Positions 23,806 to 32,782 of a stretch of DNA of 64,000 nucleotides are shown piece after piece (the stretch's first letter is position 1; every line of letters begins with the position of its first letter). This stretch comes from Hanstruepera ponticola (GTDB taxonomy: Bacteria > Bacteroidota > Bacteroidia > Flavobacteriales > Flavobacteriaceae), in the NCBI RefSeq assembly GCF_012931685.1, contig NZ_JABANC010000001.1, forward strand, positions 992,001 through 1,056,000. Reading direction: 5' to 3'. The notes under the pieces were generated by a model, which was given only the letters and a program-made list of their open reading frames with translations, did no database searches and was not told where the DNA came from. Both the position numbers and the translations under genes were made by a program.

Positions 23806-23813
23806 TAATTTTG
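23806..23813 (+). promoter_or_regulatory. Putative -7 promoter box of ssb
   Basis: TAATTTTG matches TAnnTTTG, 21 bases before the ssb ATG. The upstream -33 element is poor. Confidence 0.45.
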
Positions 23814-23834
23814 CCAGATAAATAAAAACATACT

Positions 23835-24287
23835 ATGTCAGGAACATTGAACAAGGTTATGCTTATTGGGCATTTAGGAGATGAAGTTAAAATGCATTAT
23901 TTTGAAGGAGGTGGTTGTATTGGTCGTTTTCCTTTAGCAACTAATGAAACATATACCAACAAGCAAACTAACGAACGCGTTACCAATACAGAATGGCATA
24001 ATATTGTTGTCAGAAACAAAGCTGCTGAAATTTTTGAAAAATACGTAAGCAAGGGTGATAAGGTGTATATTGAAGGCAGAATAAAAACCAGAAAATGGCA
24101 AGATGAAAGTGGTAATGATCGCTATTCTACCGAAATACAATGTACAGAATTCACATTTTTAACTACCAAAAACGAAAGTGTTAATACAGCTTCTAATCAG
24201 CAAAGTAATTCTAGTTCTCAACCAAAGCAAGATCCAATTACTCCAAAACCAGAAGTTGATTTACCAGAAGACGATTTACCGTTCTAA
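23835..24287 (+). CDS. ssb: Single-stranded DNA-binding protein
   Basis: A 150-aa SSB. The N-terminal OB fold (about 1-108) begins MSGTLNKVMLIGHLGDEVKM and includes EWHNIVVRNKAAEIFEKYV and GDKVYIEGRIKTRKWQD. A Gln/Ser/Pro-rich linker follows, ending in the acidic tail DLPEDDLPF, which docks partner proteins in replication and repair. The length is somewhat short but complete. It is followed after 24 bases by gldE, a neighbourhood conserved in gliding flavobacteria. Confidence 0.96.
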   Translation: MSGTLNKVMLIGHLGDEVKMHYFEGGGCIGRFPLATNETYTNKQTNERVTNTEWHNIVVRNKAAEIFEKYVSKGDKVYIEGRIKTRKWQDESGNDRYSTEIQCTEFTFLTTKNESVNTASNQQSNSSSQPKQDPITPKPEVDLPEDDLPF

Positions 24288-24311
24288 ACTTTTTAATTAA
24301 AACCCAAACGA

Positions 24312-25616
24312 TTGGACCCAGAACCCACGCGATTTTTAGCACTTTTAATCTCTATTGAATATTCAGTAATATTTGGTTTTATACTACTTTTTGTTTTATT
24401 GCTTTGTTCAGCTTTAATTTCTGGGGCTGAAGTTGCTTTATTTTCTCTAACTCAATCTGATATTGAAGAAAATTTAGATGAAAAGCATGCCGCTATTTCT
24501 ATAATTTCTAAATTATTAGAGCGTCCAAAAAAATTACTTGCCACCATATTGGTTGCCAATAATTTTATAAATATTGGTATCGTCATATTATTTGCATATC
24601 TAGGAAATTTTATTTTTCAGAATATAGAAAATTACATTCTAAAGTTTCTTTTAGAGGTTGTTGTCATTACGTTTTTAATATTATTGTTTGGTGAAATTTT
24701 ACCTAAAATTTATGCTAGTAGAAACAAAGTAAAGTTTTCTGTTTTTATGGCCTATCCTCTACGCGTTTTGGATGTGTTGTTTTCTCCTTTAAGCCTTCCT
24801 ATGCGAGGTATTACAATTGCTATTCACAGTAAATTAGGAAAACAAAAATCAAATTTGAGCGTTGATCAATTATCTCAAGCATTAGAACTTACAAGTGAGG
24901 AGGATACAACTAAAGAGGAACAGAAAATTTTACAAGGCATCGTGTCATTTGGTAATACAGATACTAAACAGGTTATGAGGCCAAGAATTGATATTTTTGC
25001 TCTGAATATCACCCAGAAATATCTAGATATTATACCAGAAATAGTTGCCAATGGCTATTCACGAATTCCGGTATTTGAAGATAATATTGATACCATAAAA
25101 GGTATTTTATACGTAAAAGATTTATTGCCATATATAGATAGAAAACAATTTGATTGGACCACCTTATTACGCGATCCTTTTTTTGTTCCAGAAAACAAAA
25201 AACTAGATGATTTGATGGCAGAATTTCAAGAGAAAAAGGTCCATTTAGCTGTTGTAGTCGATGAATATGGTGGTACATCCGGCTTAATTTCTTTAGAAGA
25301 TATCATTGAAGAAATTGTTGGCGATATTAGCGATGAATTTGATGATGAAGACTTGGTTTATTCAAAATTAGATAATCATAATTATGTTTTTGAGGGTAAA
25401 ACGGCATTGAAGGATTTTTATAAAATAATAAAGCTAGAAGACGAAAGTGTTTTTGAGAATAACAAAGGTGAAGCCGAAACATTAGCAGGCTTTATTTTAG
25501 AGATTTCCAAAAGTTTTCCAAAACAAGGAAGTAAAATAAATTTCGAAAATTACGTTTTCACTATAGAAGCATTAGATAACAAACGGATTAAACGCCTAAA
25601 AATAACATTACCTTAA
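24312..25616 (+). CDS. gldE: Gliding motility-associated membrane protein GldE (CNNM/CorC type)
   Basis: A 434-aa inner-membrane protein. A DUF21/CNNM transmembrane domain (about 1-190) has the helix LISGAEVALFSLTQSDIEE. Two CBS domains (about 205-330) contain VMRPRIDIFAL and VVDEYGGTSGLISLEDIIEEIVGDI, and a CorC/HlyC C-terminal domain (about 345-430) completes the protein. The start is a TTG at 24312, giving MDPEPTRF, which matches the usual GldE N-terminus (MDPEPP). GldE was described as a partner of GldD in F. johnsoniae gliding. A metal-ion transport role is suggested by the family but not shown. gldD follows after 3 bases. Confidence 0.92.
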   Translation: MDPEPTRFLALLISIEYSVIFGFILLFVLLLCSALISGAEVALFSLTQSDIEENLDEKHAAISIISKLLERPKKLLATILVANNFINIGIVILFAYLGNFIFQNIENYILKFLLEVVVITFLILLFGEILPKIYASRNKVKFSVFMAYPLRVLDVLFSPLSLPMRGITIAIHSKLGKQKSNLSVDQLSQALELTSEEDTTKEEQKILQGIVSFGNTDTKQVMRPRIDIFALNITQKYLDIIPEIVANGYSRIPVFEDNIDTIKGILYVKDLLPYIDRKQFDWTTLLRDPFFVPENKKLDDLMAEFQEKKVHLAVVVDEYGGTSGLISLEDIIEEIVGDISDEFDDEDLVYSKLDNHNYVFEGKTALKDFYKIIKLEDESVFENNKGEAETLAGFILEISKSFPKQGSKINFENYVFTIEALDNKRIKRLKITLP

Positions 25617-25619
25617 AGC

Positions 25620-26201
25620 ATGAGGAATATTGGACTAGTAAGTATTATACTATTGATTTGTTTTTCTTGTGGGAATGACACATTACCTAAACCAAATGCT
25701 TATTTAAGATTAGATTACCCTGAAGCAGATTACAAAACTTTCAGCCCTGGATTTCCTTTTACGTTTGAAAAAAATGAACTGGCATCTGAAGTGCGAGCGA
25801 GGATATTAACAGCAGATTCGGCAAGTTTAGGTGTTGATTTAATTTACCCTTCATTGAAAGGAACAATCTATTTAACCTATAAAAAAATTAATAACAGCCC
25901 TGAACAGTTACGGAATTTATTGCGTGATGCACAAGGTTTTACGCAAGAGCATACTCAAAAAGCTGATGAAATTGCTGAGCAACTTTATGAAAGCAAGGAG
26001 CATGATGTTTATGGTATGTTTTATGAAGTTGGTGGTAACGCTGCATCGCAATCACAGTTTTATGTAACAGACAGTATTAATCACTTTTTGACAGGTTCGT
26101 TGTATTTTTATGCTAAACCTAATTATGACTCAATTCTGCCTGCTGCAAATTATCTGCAGAAAGACATTCAGCATATTATGGAAACATTGCGATGGAAATA
26201 A
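25620..26201 (+). CDS. gldD: Gliding motility lipoprotein GldD
   Basis: A 193-aa lipoprotein. The signal peptide ends at the lipobox CFSC (Cys17), and the mature part begins GNDTLPKPNAYLRLDYPEADY, which is diagnostic of GldD. GldD is required for gliding and for T9SS function in F. johnsoniae. It follows gldE at a distance of 3 bases, so translation is probably coupled. The length is normal. The gene is followed by a strong terminator. Confidence 0.95.
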   Translation: MRNIGLVSIILLICFSCGNDTLPKPNAYLRLDYPEADYKTFSPGFPFTFEKNELASEVRARILTADSASLGVDLIYPSLKGTIYLTYKKINNSPEQLRNLLRDAQGFTQEHTQKADEIAEQLYESKEHDVYGMFYEVGGNAASQSQFYVTDSINHFLTGSLYFYAKPNYDSILPAANYLQKDIQHIMETLRWK

Positions 26202-26230
26202 AAAAACCACTCATTATGAGTGGTTTTTTT
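26202..26230. terminator. Bidirectional terminator after gldD
   Basis: A 13-bp stem (AAAAAACCACTCA and its complement) with a 3-base loop and flanking A/T runs. It lies between the convergent gldD and HMA lipoprotein genes. Confidence 0.9.
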
Positions 26231-26251
26231 ATTTAATTTATTGAGCTTGTT

Positions 26252-26770
26252 TTAAGCTTTAGCTTTATCTGCGCAACAAGCCATTTTACAGTCTTTGGCA
26301 CAAGCCATTTTTTCTGCTTCTGTTTTATTAGCACAACAGGCTTTTTGACAATCTTTGTCACAAGCTTTTTTTTCAGCACTAAAACTATCAACAGTTTTCA
26401 TGTCTTTTACTGAATAAACATCACCAGCTTTTTTAACAACCTCTTCAAGTGTAGTAGGCGTCACTTTAGCTTCATCATATTCAACCATAGCTATTCTTGA
26501 ATCAAAATCTACTTTTGCAGATTTTACACCTTCTAATTTTGCCATTTTCTTTTCAATAGTTTTGGCACAACCCATGGCGCAAGTCATTCCTTCAATGGTG
26601 AATTCTGCTTTTGCATAATTGGCATTAGGGTCTAATTCTTTTATCTGATCAGTTGTCATTTCAGTAGATTCATTTTCAACCGTCACAACTTCAGGAGTCG
26701 TTTCATTCTTACAAGCAGAAAAAACTACTGCCAACAATAAAACAACTATAATGTTTTTAAATGTATTCAT
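26252..26770 (-). CDS. Heavy-metal-associated (HMA) domain lipoprotein with Cys-rich tail
   Basis: A 172-aa protein. The signal peptide ends at the lipobox VFSAC (Cys20). An HMA domain (about 55-120) carries the metal loop GMTCAMGCAK, in which the two Cys are separated by three residues instead of the usual two. The C-terminal 40 residues hold two copies of C-x3-C-x3-C-C (CDKDCQKACC and CAKDCKMACC). This suggests binding of Cu(I) or another soft metal at the envelope. No metal ATPase is adjacent, so the partner is unknown. Confidence 0.85.
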   Translation of the reverse strand: MNTFKNIIVVLLLAVVFSACKNETTPEVVTVENESTEMTTDQIKELDPNANYAKAEFTIEGMTCAMGCAKTIEKKMAKLEGVKSAKVDFDSRIAMVEYDEAKVTPTTLEEVVKKAGDVYSVKDMKTVDSFSAEKKACDKDCQKACCANKTEAEKMACAKDCKMACCADKAKA

Positions 26771-26858
26771 TTGTATTACGTATTAAGTTCATCACAAAAT
26801 TACTAAATAATGCTGTTTATTGCATTAAAATTAACAATTTTGTCATTTCATTTGCCTT

Positions 26859-27737
26859 ATGAAACAAATTAACGTTAAATGGTTGTATTTAATTGTGCTC
26901 TCTTTAATTTGGGGAACCTCTTTTATACTGATTAAAAAGGCATTATTAGGTTTAAACGCTTACGAGCTAGGTGCTTTAAGAACCATTATTACAGGTGTTT
27001 TTTTGTTACTTGCAGGCTATTCTTCATTAAAAACGATTGAAAAGAGCCAATGGAAATGGATTGCACTTTCGGGGTTTTTAGGTTCTTTTTTTCCAGCTTT
27101 TTTCTTTGCGATTGCCGAAACAGAAATAGATAGTGCCGTGGCATCTATTTTGAATTCGCTCGTGCCATTAAATACTATATTATTAGGCTTCGCTGTGTTT
27201 AAAATAGCATCGACTAAGCGACAGGTAGTTGGCGTTATAATTGGGTTTATTGGTACAGCTATTTTAATATTAAAGGGAGCAGAACTAAATCCAGAACAGA
27301 ATTATTTGTATGCAGGTTTTGTTATCGCATCAACTATTATGTATGCAGCTAATGTAAATATTATAAAACGTTATTTACAGAACGTTAAACCACTTGCTAT
27401 AGCTGCTGGAAATTATGCAGTAATCATCATTCCAGCTGTGATTGTTTTATTGATGAGTGGCTTTTTTAAGGAAGGACATTTAAGTAATCCCAATTTAAAA
27501 CTATCTATTTGGTACGTAGTTATTCTATCGTTTTTTGGGACAGCCTTGGCAAAAGTTTTATTTAATAAACTAGTCCAAATTTCCTCACCAGTATTTGCAT
27601 CTTCAGTTACTTACGTTATGCCAATTGTAGCACTTACTTGGGGTGTTTTGGATGGGGAAGGGTTCAGTCTTTTGCAAGGTTTTGCAACATTCATCATTTT
27701 AGTAGGTGTATACTTATCACATAAGCCAAAAAAATAA
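26859..27737 (+). CDS. DMT-family EamA transporter
   Basis: A 292-aa integral membrane protein with about ten hydrophobic segments in two EamA repeats, the first starting WLYLIVLSLIWGTSFILIKKAL. The second repeat includes the VFASSVTYVMPIVALTWGVLDGE signature. This is the drug/metabolite exporter superfamily. The substrate cannot be inferred. It is a single gene, divergent from the HMA lipoprotein and closed by a terminator. Confidence 0.9.
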   Translation: MKQINVKWLYLIVLSLIWGTSFILIKKALLGLNAYELGALRTIITGVFLLLAGYSSLKTIEKSQWKWIALSGFLGSFFPAFFFAIAETEIDSAVASILNSLVPLNTILLGFAVFKIASTKRQVVGVIIGFIGTAILILKGAELNPEQNYLYAGFVIASTIMYAANVNIIKRYLQNVKPLAIAAGNYAVIIIPAVIVLLMSGFFKEGHLSNPNLKLSIWYVVILSFFGTALAKVLFNKLVQISSPVFASSVTYVMPIVALTWGVLDGEGFSLLQGFATFIILVGVYLSHKPKK

Positions 27738-27763
27738 AAACTCGCTGTTTTCAGCGAGTTTTT
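27736..27763. terminator. Terminator between the EamA transporter and the M16 peptidase genes
   Basis: AAAAACTCGCTG and CAGCGAGTTTTT pair across a TTTT loop. It lies between convergent genes and can act in both directions. Confidence 0.88.
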
Positions 27764-27788
27764 ATTTTATGTTTTTAAAAGATTGTTA

Positions 27789-29855
27789 TTAATCAAAATC
27801 AGCATCTTCTACACCTTCATTAACTTTAATTTCTTTAACAATAAAGTCAAACTTACGTGGACCCGCTGTTTGAGAAATTTTGAATGGGAACATTATTCCG
27901 GCTACTTCTTTGTAGTCTGTATAAAATATAGATGAGGTTCCCATTTCAGAGTTTCTGTCTTCTTTTACTTTTAAACCAGTAGAAACGCTGTAATAAGCAG
28001 TAAGCTCATCTGAAACTTTAACCTTATAAGCTTTTTCACCATCAACATCTTCAATTTTATCCAATGTCACGCCCTGATTTAAATAATTTATTTCAGGAAA
28101 TGGTGACGATTGTTTTTGAGCTTTTACAATTTCATCTTCCGTCATATCAGAACGCTGCCCTTGAACAACTTTATAACCAGCATTACCATCTAATACTTGT
28201 TTTTGAACAGAAGTTCCCATAGCTGTAATTTCCTGCATCAGCTGATTTTTTGATGTTTTTTTCATTTCTAGATTCATCATCATACCAGGTTGTAATTCAG
28301 CTTCAGCTTGTATAACAACGGCATTGACATTATCAAGTTTCTCCCGACCACCAATAGCGTCAATATAAGCTTGTAGCACTTTATTTGGTGTGATATCTGA
28401 AGGCATTTCAATATCGTAGTTTGGCTTTTCGGTTGCGTTGGCATATTTGTCAAAATACTTTATTGGAATTTTTGTTTTTTCAAGATTTTCAATGACATCA
28501 CTACCGTTTCCAATAATAACTATTCTGGCATTGTCAGGTTTCATATACTTTTGAGCAACACGATTTACATCTTCAACAGTCACATCATTAATTTTTTGAA
28601 GATAGTTGGTATAGAAATCTTCTGGTAAATCATTGAGCTTTATATTTAAAGCATAGTTAGCAATAGTTTGAGGTCGCTCAAGTGCCATTACAAAGTTTCC
28701 AGTGTATTTGGCTTTTACATCACGTAATGTTTCAGGAGAAACGGGTTCATTATTAATACGCTTTATTTCCTTTAATGCCTCAACCACAGCGCTATCTGTA
28801 ACTGCATTTCTTACTTTTGCACTTGCAGTAAATCTGGAAATTCCAAATCTGTTGGCTCCTAAATCAGAATAAGCACCGTAGGTATAACCATGTTCTTCAC
28901 GAAGGTTTCTGAATAAATAACCTTCTCCACCACCACCAAGTATTTCGTTGGCAATTAAAGCTGCATGATAATCCTCATCATTCATTTTCAAATCTACATT
29001 GTTAGTAATAGAAATATTAGATTGTGTTGCACCGGGAACATCAACAAAGTTAATTTGTGTGTATGGAACATTTGGATTTGGAGGTGTTATAGGCGCATCA
29101 ACAGTAACATCACGCGTCCAATCGCTAAAGTGCTTTTTAACTTGTTTTTCAATAGCTTTAAAATCTACATCACCTACTACTACTAAATATGCATTTGATG
29201 GGTTGATGTACATTGAGCGATAAGTTTTAATGTCGCTAAATTTTATGTTGTTAATGGTTTCTTCAGTAGTAAATTCCCCATATGCATTTTGCTTGCCATA
29301 AGATAATGCACTTCCTACACGGCCAGCAATGACATCTGGGTTTTTTTCGTTGTTTTTAATGTTTTCAATGAGTTTTACTTTTTCTTTTTCAAACTCTTCT
29401 TCAGTTAACAACGGATTAATAACAGCATCTGCCATTAATTCTAAAATGCGTTCAGAATATTTTGACAAACAGCTAGCAAAACCACCATTAAAACCTAAAT
29501 TAAAATTAGCACCTAAATAATCTATTTCTTCGTTAAATTCATCTTTAGGAATGCTAGTTGTTCCATTACCTAACATGGCGCCAAGTACACTTGTGACACC
29601 TGCTATATTTCCTTCAACAATAGGTTTGTTGTCTATTCTTAAAGAATAAGATACTCTGGGAAGTTTATGATTCTCTACAACCAACACTTTGAGTCCGTTT
29701 TTCAATTCAAACTCACCTGGTTCTTCAAGAGTAATTTCAGGTGCTGGACCAGATTTAGGTGGTTTAGATCGATCTATTTGGGCATTTACACCCATAGACA
29801 ATAAAAATATTAGAATCAAAGAAGCTATTTTAGTTTTCATTTTATAAGTGTTCAT
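27789..29855 (-). CDS. M16 peptidase-like subunit without the zinc motif, with C-terminal LolA-like domain
   Basis: A 688-aa secreted protein with a signal peptide (an alternative start at 29840 gives MKTKIASLIL). Residues about 45-470 form two M16 domains. The HXXEH zinc motif is absent (the equivalent stretch reads GAMLGNGTTSIP), but the segment REEHGYTYGAYS is present, which carries the Arg/Tyr pair of the non-catalytic subunit in two-component M16B enzymes. Residues about 490-675 form an extra LolA/LolB-like beta domain. The gene starts 2 bases after the stop of the active subunit, so the two probably form a heterodimer in the periplasm. Confidence 0.88.
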   Translation of the reverse strand: MNTYKMKTKIASLILIFLLSMGVNAQIDRSKPPKSGPAPEITLEEPGEFELKNGLKVLVVENHKLPRVSYSLRIDNKPIVEGNIAGVTSVLGAMLGNGTTSIPKDEFNEEIDYLGANFNLGFNGGFASCLSKYSERILELMADAVINPLLTEEEFEKEKVKLIENIKNNEKNPDVIAGRVGSALSYGKQNAYGEFTTEETINNIKFSDIKTYRSMYINPSNAYLVVVGDVDFKAIEKQVKKHFSDWTRDVTVDAPITPPNPNVPYTQINFVDVPGATQSNISITNNVDLKMNDEDYHAALIANEILGGGGEGYLFRNLREEHGYTYGAYSDLGANRFGISRFTASAKVRNAVTDSAVVEALKEIKRINNEPVSPETLRDVKAKYTGNFVMALERPQTIANYALNIKLNDLPEDFYTNYLQKINDVTVEDVNRVAQKYMKPDNARIVIIGNGSDVIENLEKTKIPIKYFDKYANATEKPNYDIEMPSDITPNKVLQAYIDAIGGREKLDNVNAVVIQAEAELQPGMMMNLEMKKTSKNQLMQEITAMGTSVQKQVLDGNAGYKVVQGQRSDMTEDEIVKAQKQSSPFPEINYLNQGVTLDKIEDVDGEKAYKVKVSDELTAYYSVSTGLKVKEDRNSEMGTSSIFYTDYKEVAGIMFPFKISQTAGPRKFDFIVKEIKVNEGVEDADFD

Positions 29856-29857
29856 AA

Positions 29858-31177
29858 TTATTGATCATCTGTTTTTGGTAAATATTCTATTTCAACACGT
29901 TGATTTGTGTTTAAGTATTTTTTTGCAACGGCTTGAATTTCCTCTCTAGTGATAGAACGGTAAATATCAATCTCTGTATTGATTAAGTTCACATCACCAT
30001 AAAGCAGGTAATAGGTAGCCAAAGAACTGGCAATACCAGCGATACTTGAATTGGAATTGACAAATTGATTCTCAAACTGGTTAAGCAGTTTTGTGTGATC
30101 ACGTTCTGAAATAAGTTCAGTTTGCATCTTCACTATTTCTTCATCCATTTCAGATAATAAAGTATCTAATGGCGTTTCGCCCAGAGGAATTGCAAACAAG
30201 GCAAAAATATTATAATCTACTTGTCCTAAATTTACTGCCTGTACAGTTAGTGCTTGCTTTTGTTCATCTACCAATTTTTTATAAAGCACAGAACTTTTTC
30301 CACCACTTAAATAAGTTGAAATCATATCCAAAACACGCGCGTCTCTAGTAGCAAACCCTGGCATTCTGTAAGCTGCAATTATGGCTGGAGTTTGAATGTT
30401 TTTATCGTAAGCTTTTACTTTTTTTGTTTCAGTAATTGGTTTTTCTTCAGGAAAATTTCTAACAACTTCAGGTCCTTTTTTTACAGCACTAAAGTAATCT
30501 TTAACTAGCTTTTTGGTCTTGTCTATATCAATATCACCTGCAACTACTAAAACTGCGTTATTAGGAACATAATATTTTTCGAAGTAAGCCATAAATTCTT
30601 CAAGCGTAGCAGCATCCAAATGTTCCATCTCACCAATATTGGTGTCTTTATATGGGTGAACCTCAAATAAATTTTCGCCAAGCACTTTCAATATCTGACC
30701 ATAAGGTCTGTTGTCATAACTTTGACGCTTTTCTTCCTTTACAACTTCATTTTGTGTGTCAACACCAACTTGGTCAATAACTGGATGCAGCATGCGCTCT
30801 GACTCTAACCATAGTCCAAGTTCTAATTTGTTGGAAGGAAAAATCTCATAATAGTAAGTTCTATCTTGAGAGGTATTGGCATTAAATGTACCACCATTGG
30901 CAGGTATGATTTTCATGAATTCCCCACGTTTTATATTTTCAGAACCTTCAAATAGTAAATGTTCAAAAAAGTGAGCAAATCCTGTACGATTTCTATCACC
31001 ATCTTTTCCGCCAACATCATACATAACAGAAGTGGCTACAACAGGAGCTGTATTATCTTGATGTAGAATAACGTGTAGACCGTTTTCAAGGTCAAATTCT
31101 TCAAAATTGACTTCTTGCGCATTTATAGCTGTTAAAGCCAAAACAAATACAGCAAAAGTGAATAAGTATTTTTTCAT
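29858..31177 (-). CDS. M16 family zinc metallopeptidase (catalytic subunit)
   Basis: A 439-aa protein with a signal peptide (to NAQ). The inverted zinc motif HFFEH (His69, Glu72, His73) and a downstream Glu near residue 148 complete the M16 active site. Two M16 domains fill the rest. It probably degrades peptides in the periplasm together with the partner encoded immediately downstream. It is the first gene of a two-gene operon on the minus strand. Confidence 0.93.
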   Translation of the reverse strand: MKKYLFTFAVFVLALTAINAQEVNFEEFDLENGLHVILHQDNTAPVVATSVMYDVGGKDGDRNRTGFAHFFEHLLFEGSENIKRGEFMKIIPANGGTFNANTSQDRTYYYEIFPSNKLELGLWLESERMLHPVIDQVGVDTQNEVVKEEKRQSYDNRPYGQILKVLGENLFEVHPYKDTNIGEMEHLDAATLEEFMAYFEKYYVPNNAVLVVAGDIDIDKTKKLVKDYFSAVKKGPEVVRNFPEEKPITETKKVKAYDKNIQTPAIIAAYRMPGFATRDARVLDMISTYLSGGKSSVLYKKLVDEQKQALTVQAVNLGQVDYNIFALFAIPLGETPLDTLLSEMDEEIVKMQTELISERDHTKLLNQFENQFVNSNSSIAGIASSLATYYLLYGDVNLINTEIDIYRSITREEIQAVAKKYLNTNQRVEIEYLPKTDDQ

Positions 31178-31351
31178 TGTGGGTTTAATTTATGTGGTTA
31201 AATATTGAACTGTAAGTAGTTTAAAGAGTAAAAATGTTACAGAATTTCAAAAATAATAAATCATCTTGGTTTTATATGGTATTTAAAGAAATTTCATAGG
31301 AAATTATTATTTCTAACAATTTTTCACGAAATTTAGTAAAAACAAAAAATC

Positions 31352-31795
31352 ATGAAAAAAGTTAGTCTTCCTATACGATTTGGATTGATAATGAGTGTTA
31401 TTCTTATTGCTTATTTTCTAATTCTGTCATTGTTCAATATTCATACAAATCCGGTGTATAGTTTTTTAAATGCCTTTATTACAGTTTTCGGAATTTATGA
31501 AACGGTTAGATATTATAAATTGGAGCAAGGAGATGATTTTAGCTATTCAAAAGGAATAATTGCAGGTTTGATTTCTGGTTTTATAGCAACTGTAGTTTTT
31601 TCGATTTTTTTCTTGTTTTACATTACAGAAATTAATTCAGACTTTATACCTGGATTACTAGAAACTACCAATTATGGCTCTGATGTAAGTGTTGGGGTTG
31701 TCACCTTTACGGTTATTGTAATGGGCTTTGCAACCACAGTTATTTCTGCACTAACTGTGATGCAATATTTCAAAAAAAGCTGGAATGCCTCTTAA
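31352..31795 (+). CDS. DUF4199 membrane protein
   Basis: A 147-aa protein with four hydrophobic segments (about 8-28, 36-50, 68-92 and 118-138) and the motif YSKGIIAGLISGFIATVVF between the middle pair, as in the DUF4199 family of Bacteroidota. The function is unknown. The gene is monocistronic, between the M16 operon and rplU. Confidence 0.78.
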   Translation: MKKVSLPIRFGLIMSVILIAYFLILSLFNIHTNPVYSFLNAFITVFGIYETVRYYKLEQGDDFSYSKGIIAGLISGFIATVVFSIFFLFYITEINSDFIPGLLETTNYGSDVSVGVVTFTVIVMGFATTVISALTVMQYFKKSWNAS

Positions 31796-31808
31796 ATTAA
31801 ATAAATCG

Positions 31809-31839
31809 TTTGTAGTTTAATTATTTAGCAGTATATTTG
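31809..31839 (+). promoter_or_regulatory. Promoter of rplU-rpmA
   Basis: TTTG (31809-31812), a 19-base spacer and TATATTTG (31832-31839) match the Bacteroidota sigma-A consensus exactly. The start codon is 43 bases downstream. Confidence 0.85.
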
Positions 31840-31881
31840 CACTCATTTTTGAATAAATTAATTTAATAAAAACGTTACGCT

Positions 31882-32442
31882 ATGTACGCAATTGTAGAGA
31901 TAGCAGGGCATCAATTTAAAGTTGAAAAAGACCAAAAAGTTTTTGTTAACCGTTTAGCAACAGAAGAAGGTAAGAAAGTTTCTTTCGATAATGTTCTTTT
32001 AATTGGTGATGGTGACAATGTAACTGTAGGCGCCCCAGCTATAGGCGGAGCTCAAGTAGGAGCAAAAGTCTTAAAGCACCTTAAAGGTGATAAAGTGATA
32101 GTTTTCAAAAAGAAAAGACGTAAAGGTTACCGTGTAAAAAATGGTCACAGACAAGCCTTAACTGAAATTCAAATTGAAAGTATTGTAGCTTCGGGAGCCA
32201 AAAAGGCTGCCAAAGTTGAAAACGAAGGAGCAAAGCCAGCTAAAGCTGAAAAAGCTGCTCCAAAAACAGCTGAACCAAAAGCTGCTGCTCCAAAAGCAGA
32301 AGCAAAACCAGCTAAAAAAGAAGAATCAACTCAAGATTTAAGCAAATTAACTGTTGCTGAATTAAGGGAGATGGCTAAAGCAAAAGAAATTACAGGATAC
32401 TCTTCTATGAAGAAAGCCGAATTAATTGCTGCTTTAAGTTAA
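31882..32442 (+). CDS. rplU: Large-subunit ribosomal protein L21 with C-terminal extension
   Basis: A 186-aa protein, about 80 residues longer than ordinary L21. Residues 1-103 are a complete L21 domain (MYAIVEIAGHQFKVEKDQKV, then KKRRKGYRVKNGHRQ). A Lys/Ala/Pro-rich linker (about 108-150) leads to a helical domain at the end, DLSKLTVAELREMAKAKEI, then GYSSMKKAELIAAL. That domain resembles the Rho N-terminal/SAP-like fold that binds nucleic acid. L27 follows 25 bases later in the normal rplU-rpmA operon. Confidence 0.93.
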   Translation: MYAIVEIAGHQFKVEKDQKVFVNRLATEEGKKVSFDNVLLIGDGDNVTVGAPAIGGAQVGAKVLKHLKGDKVIVFKKKRRKGYRVKNGHRQALTEIQIESIVASGAKKAAKVENEGAKPAKAEKAAPKTAEPKAAAPKAEAKPAKKEESTQDLSKLTVAELREMAKAKEITGYSSMKKAELIAALS

Positions 32443-32467
32443 TTTAACAATATAAAATCGAAATAAA

Positions 32468-32728
32468 ATGGCACATAAAAAAGGAGTCGGAAGTTCGAAA
32501 AACGGTAGAGAATCAGAATCGAAACGATTAGGTGTTAAGATTTTTGGTGGTCAAGCTGCCGTTGCAGGTAACATCATTGTAAGACAAAGAGGTACTGCAC
32601 ACAATCCAGGTGAAAATGTTTACGCTGGAAAAGATCATACATTACATGCCAAAGTTGATGGCATTGTAAAGTTTACAAAGAAAAAAGATAACAAGTCATA
32701 CGTTTCTATTGAGCCTTTTGAAGCTTAA
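32468..32728 (+). CDS. rpmA: Large-subunit ribosomal protein L27
   Basis: An 86-aa protein starting [20 protein letters not shown], the standard L27 N-terminus that reaches towards the peptidyl transferase centre, then [19 protein letters not shown]. There is no N-terminal cleavage extension of the kind seen in Firmicutes. It is the second gene of the rplU-rpmA operon. Confidence 0.97.
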   Translation: MAHKKGVGSSKNGRESESKRLGVKIFGGQAAVAGNIIVRQRGTAHNPGENVYAGKDHTLHAKVDGIVKFTKKKDNKSYVSIEPFEA

Positions 32729-32751
32729 GAAACTATTTTGTTAAGATATTG

Positions 32752-32782
32752 AAACCCTTTCTGGAAACAGAGAGGGTTTTTT
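32752..32782 (+). terminator. Terminator of rplU-rpmA
   Basis: AAACCCT pairs with AGGGTTT, with an inner TCTG/CAGA stem around a gaaa loop. T-rich sequence follows. Confidence 0.75.
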
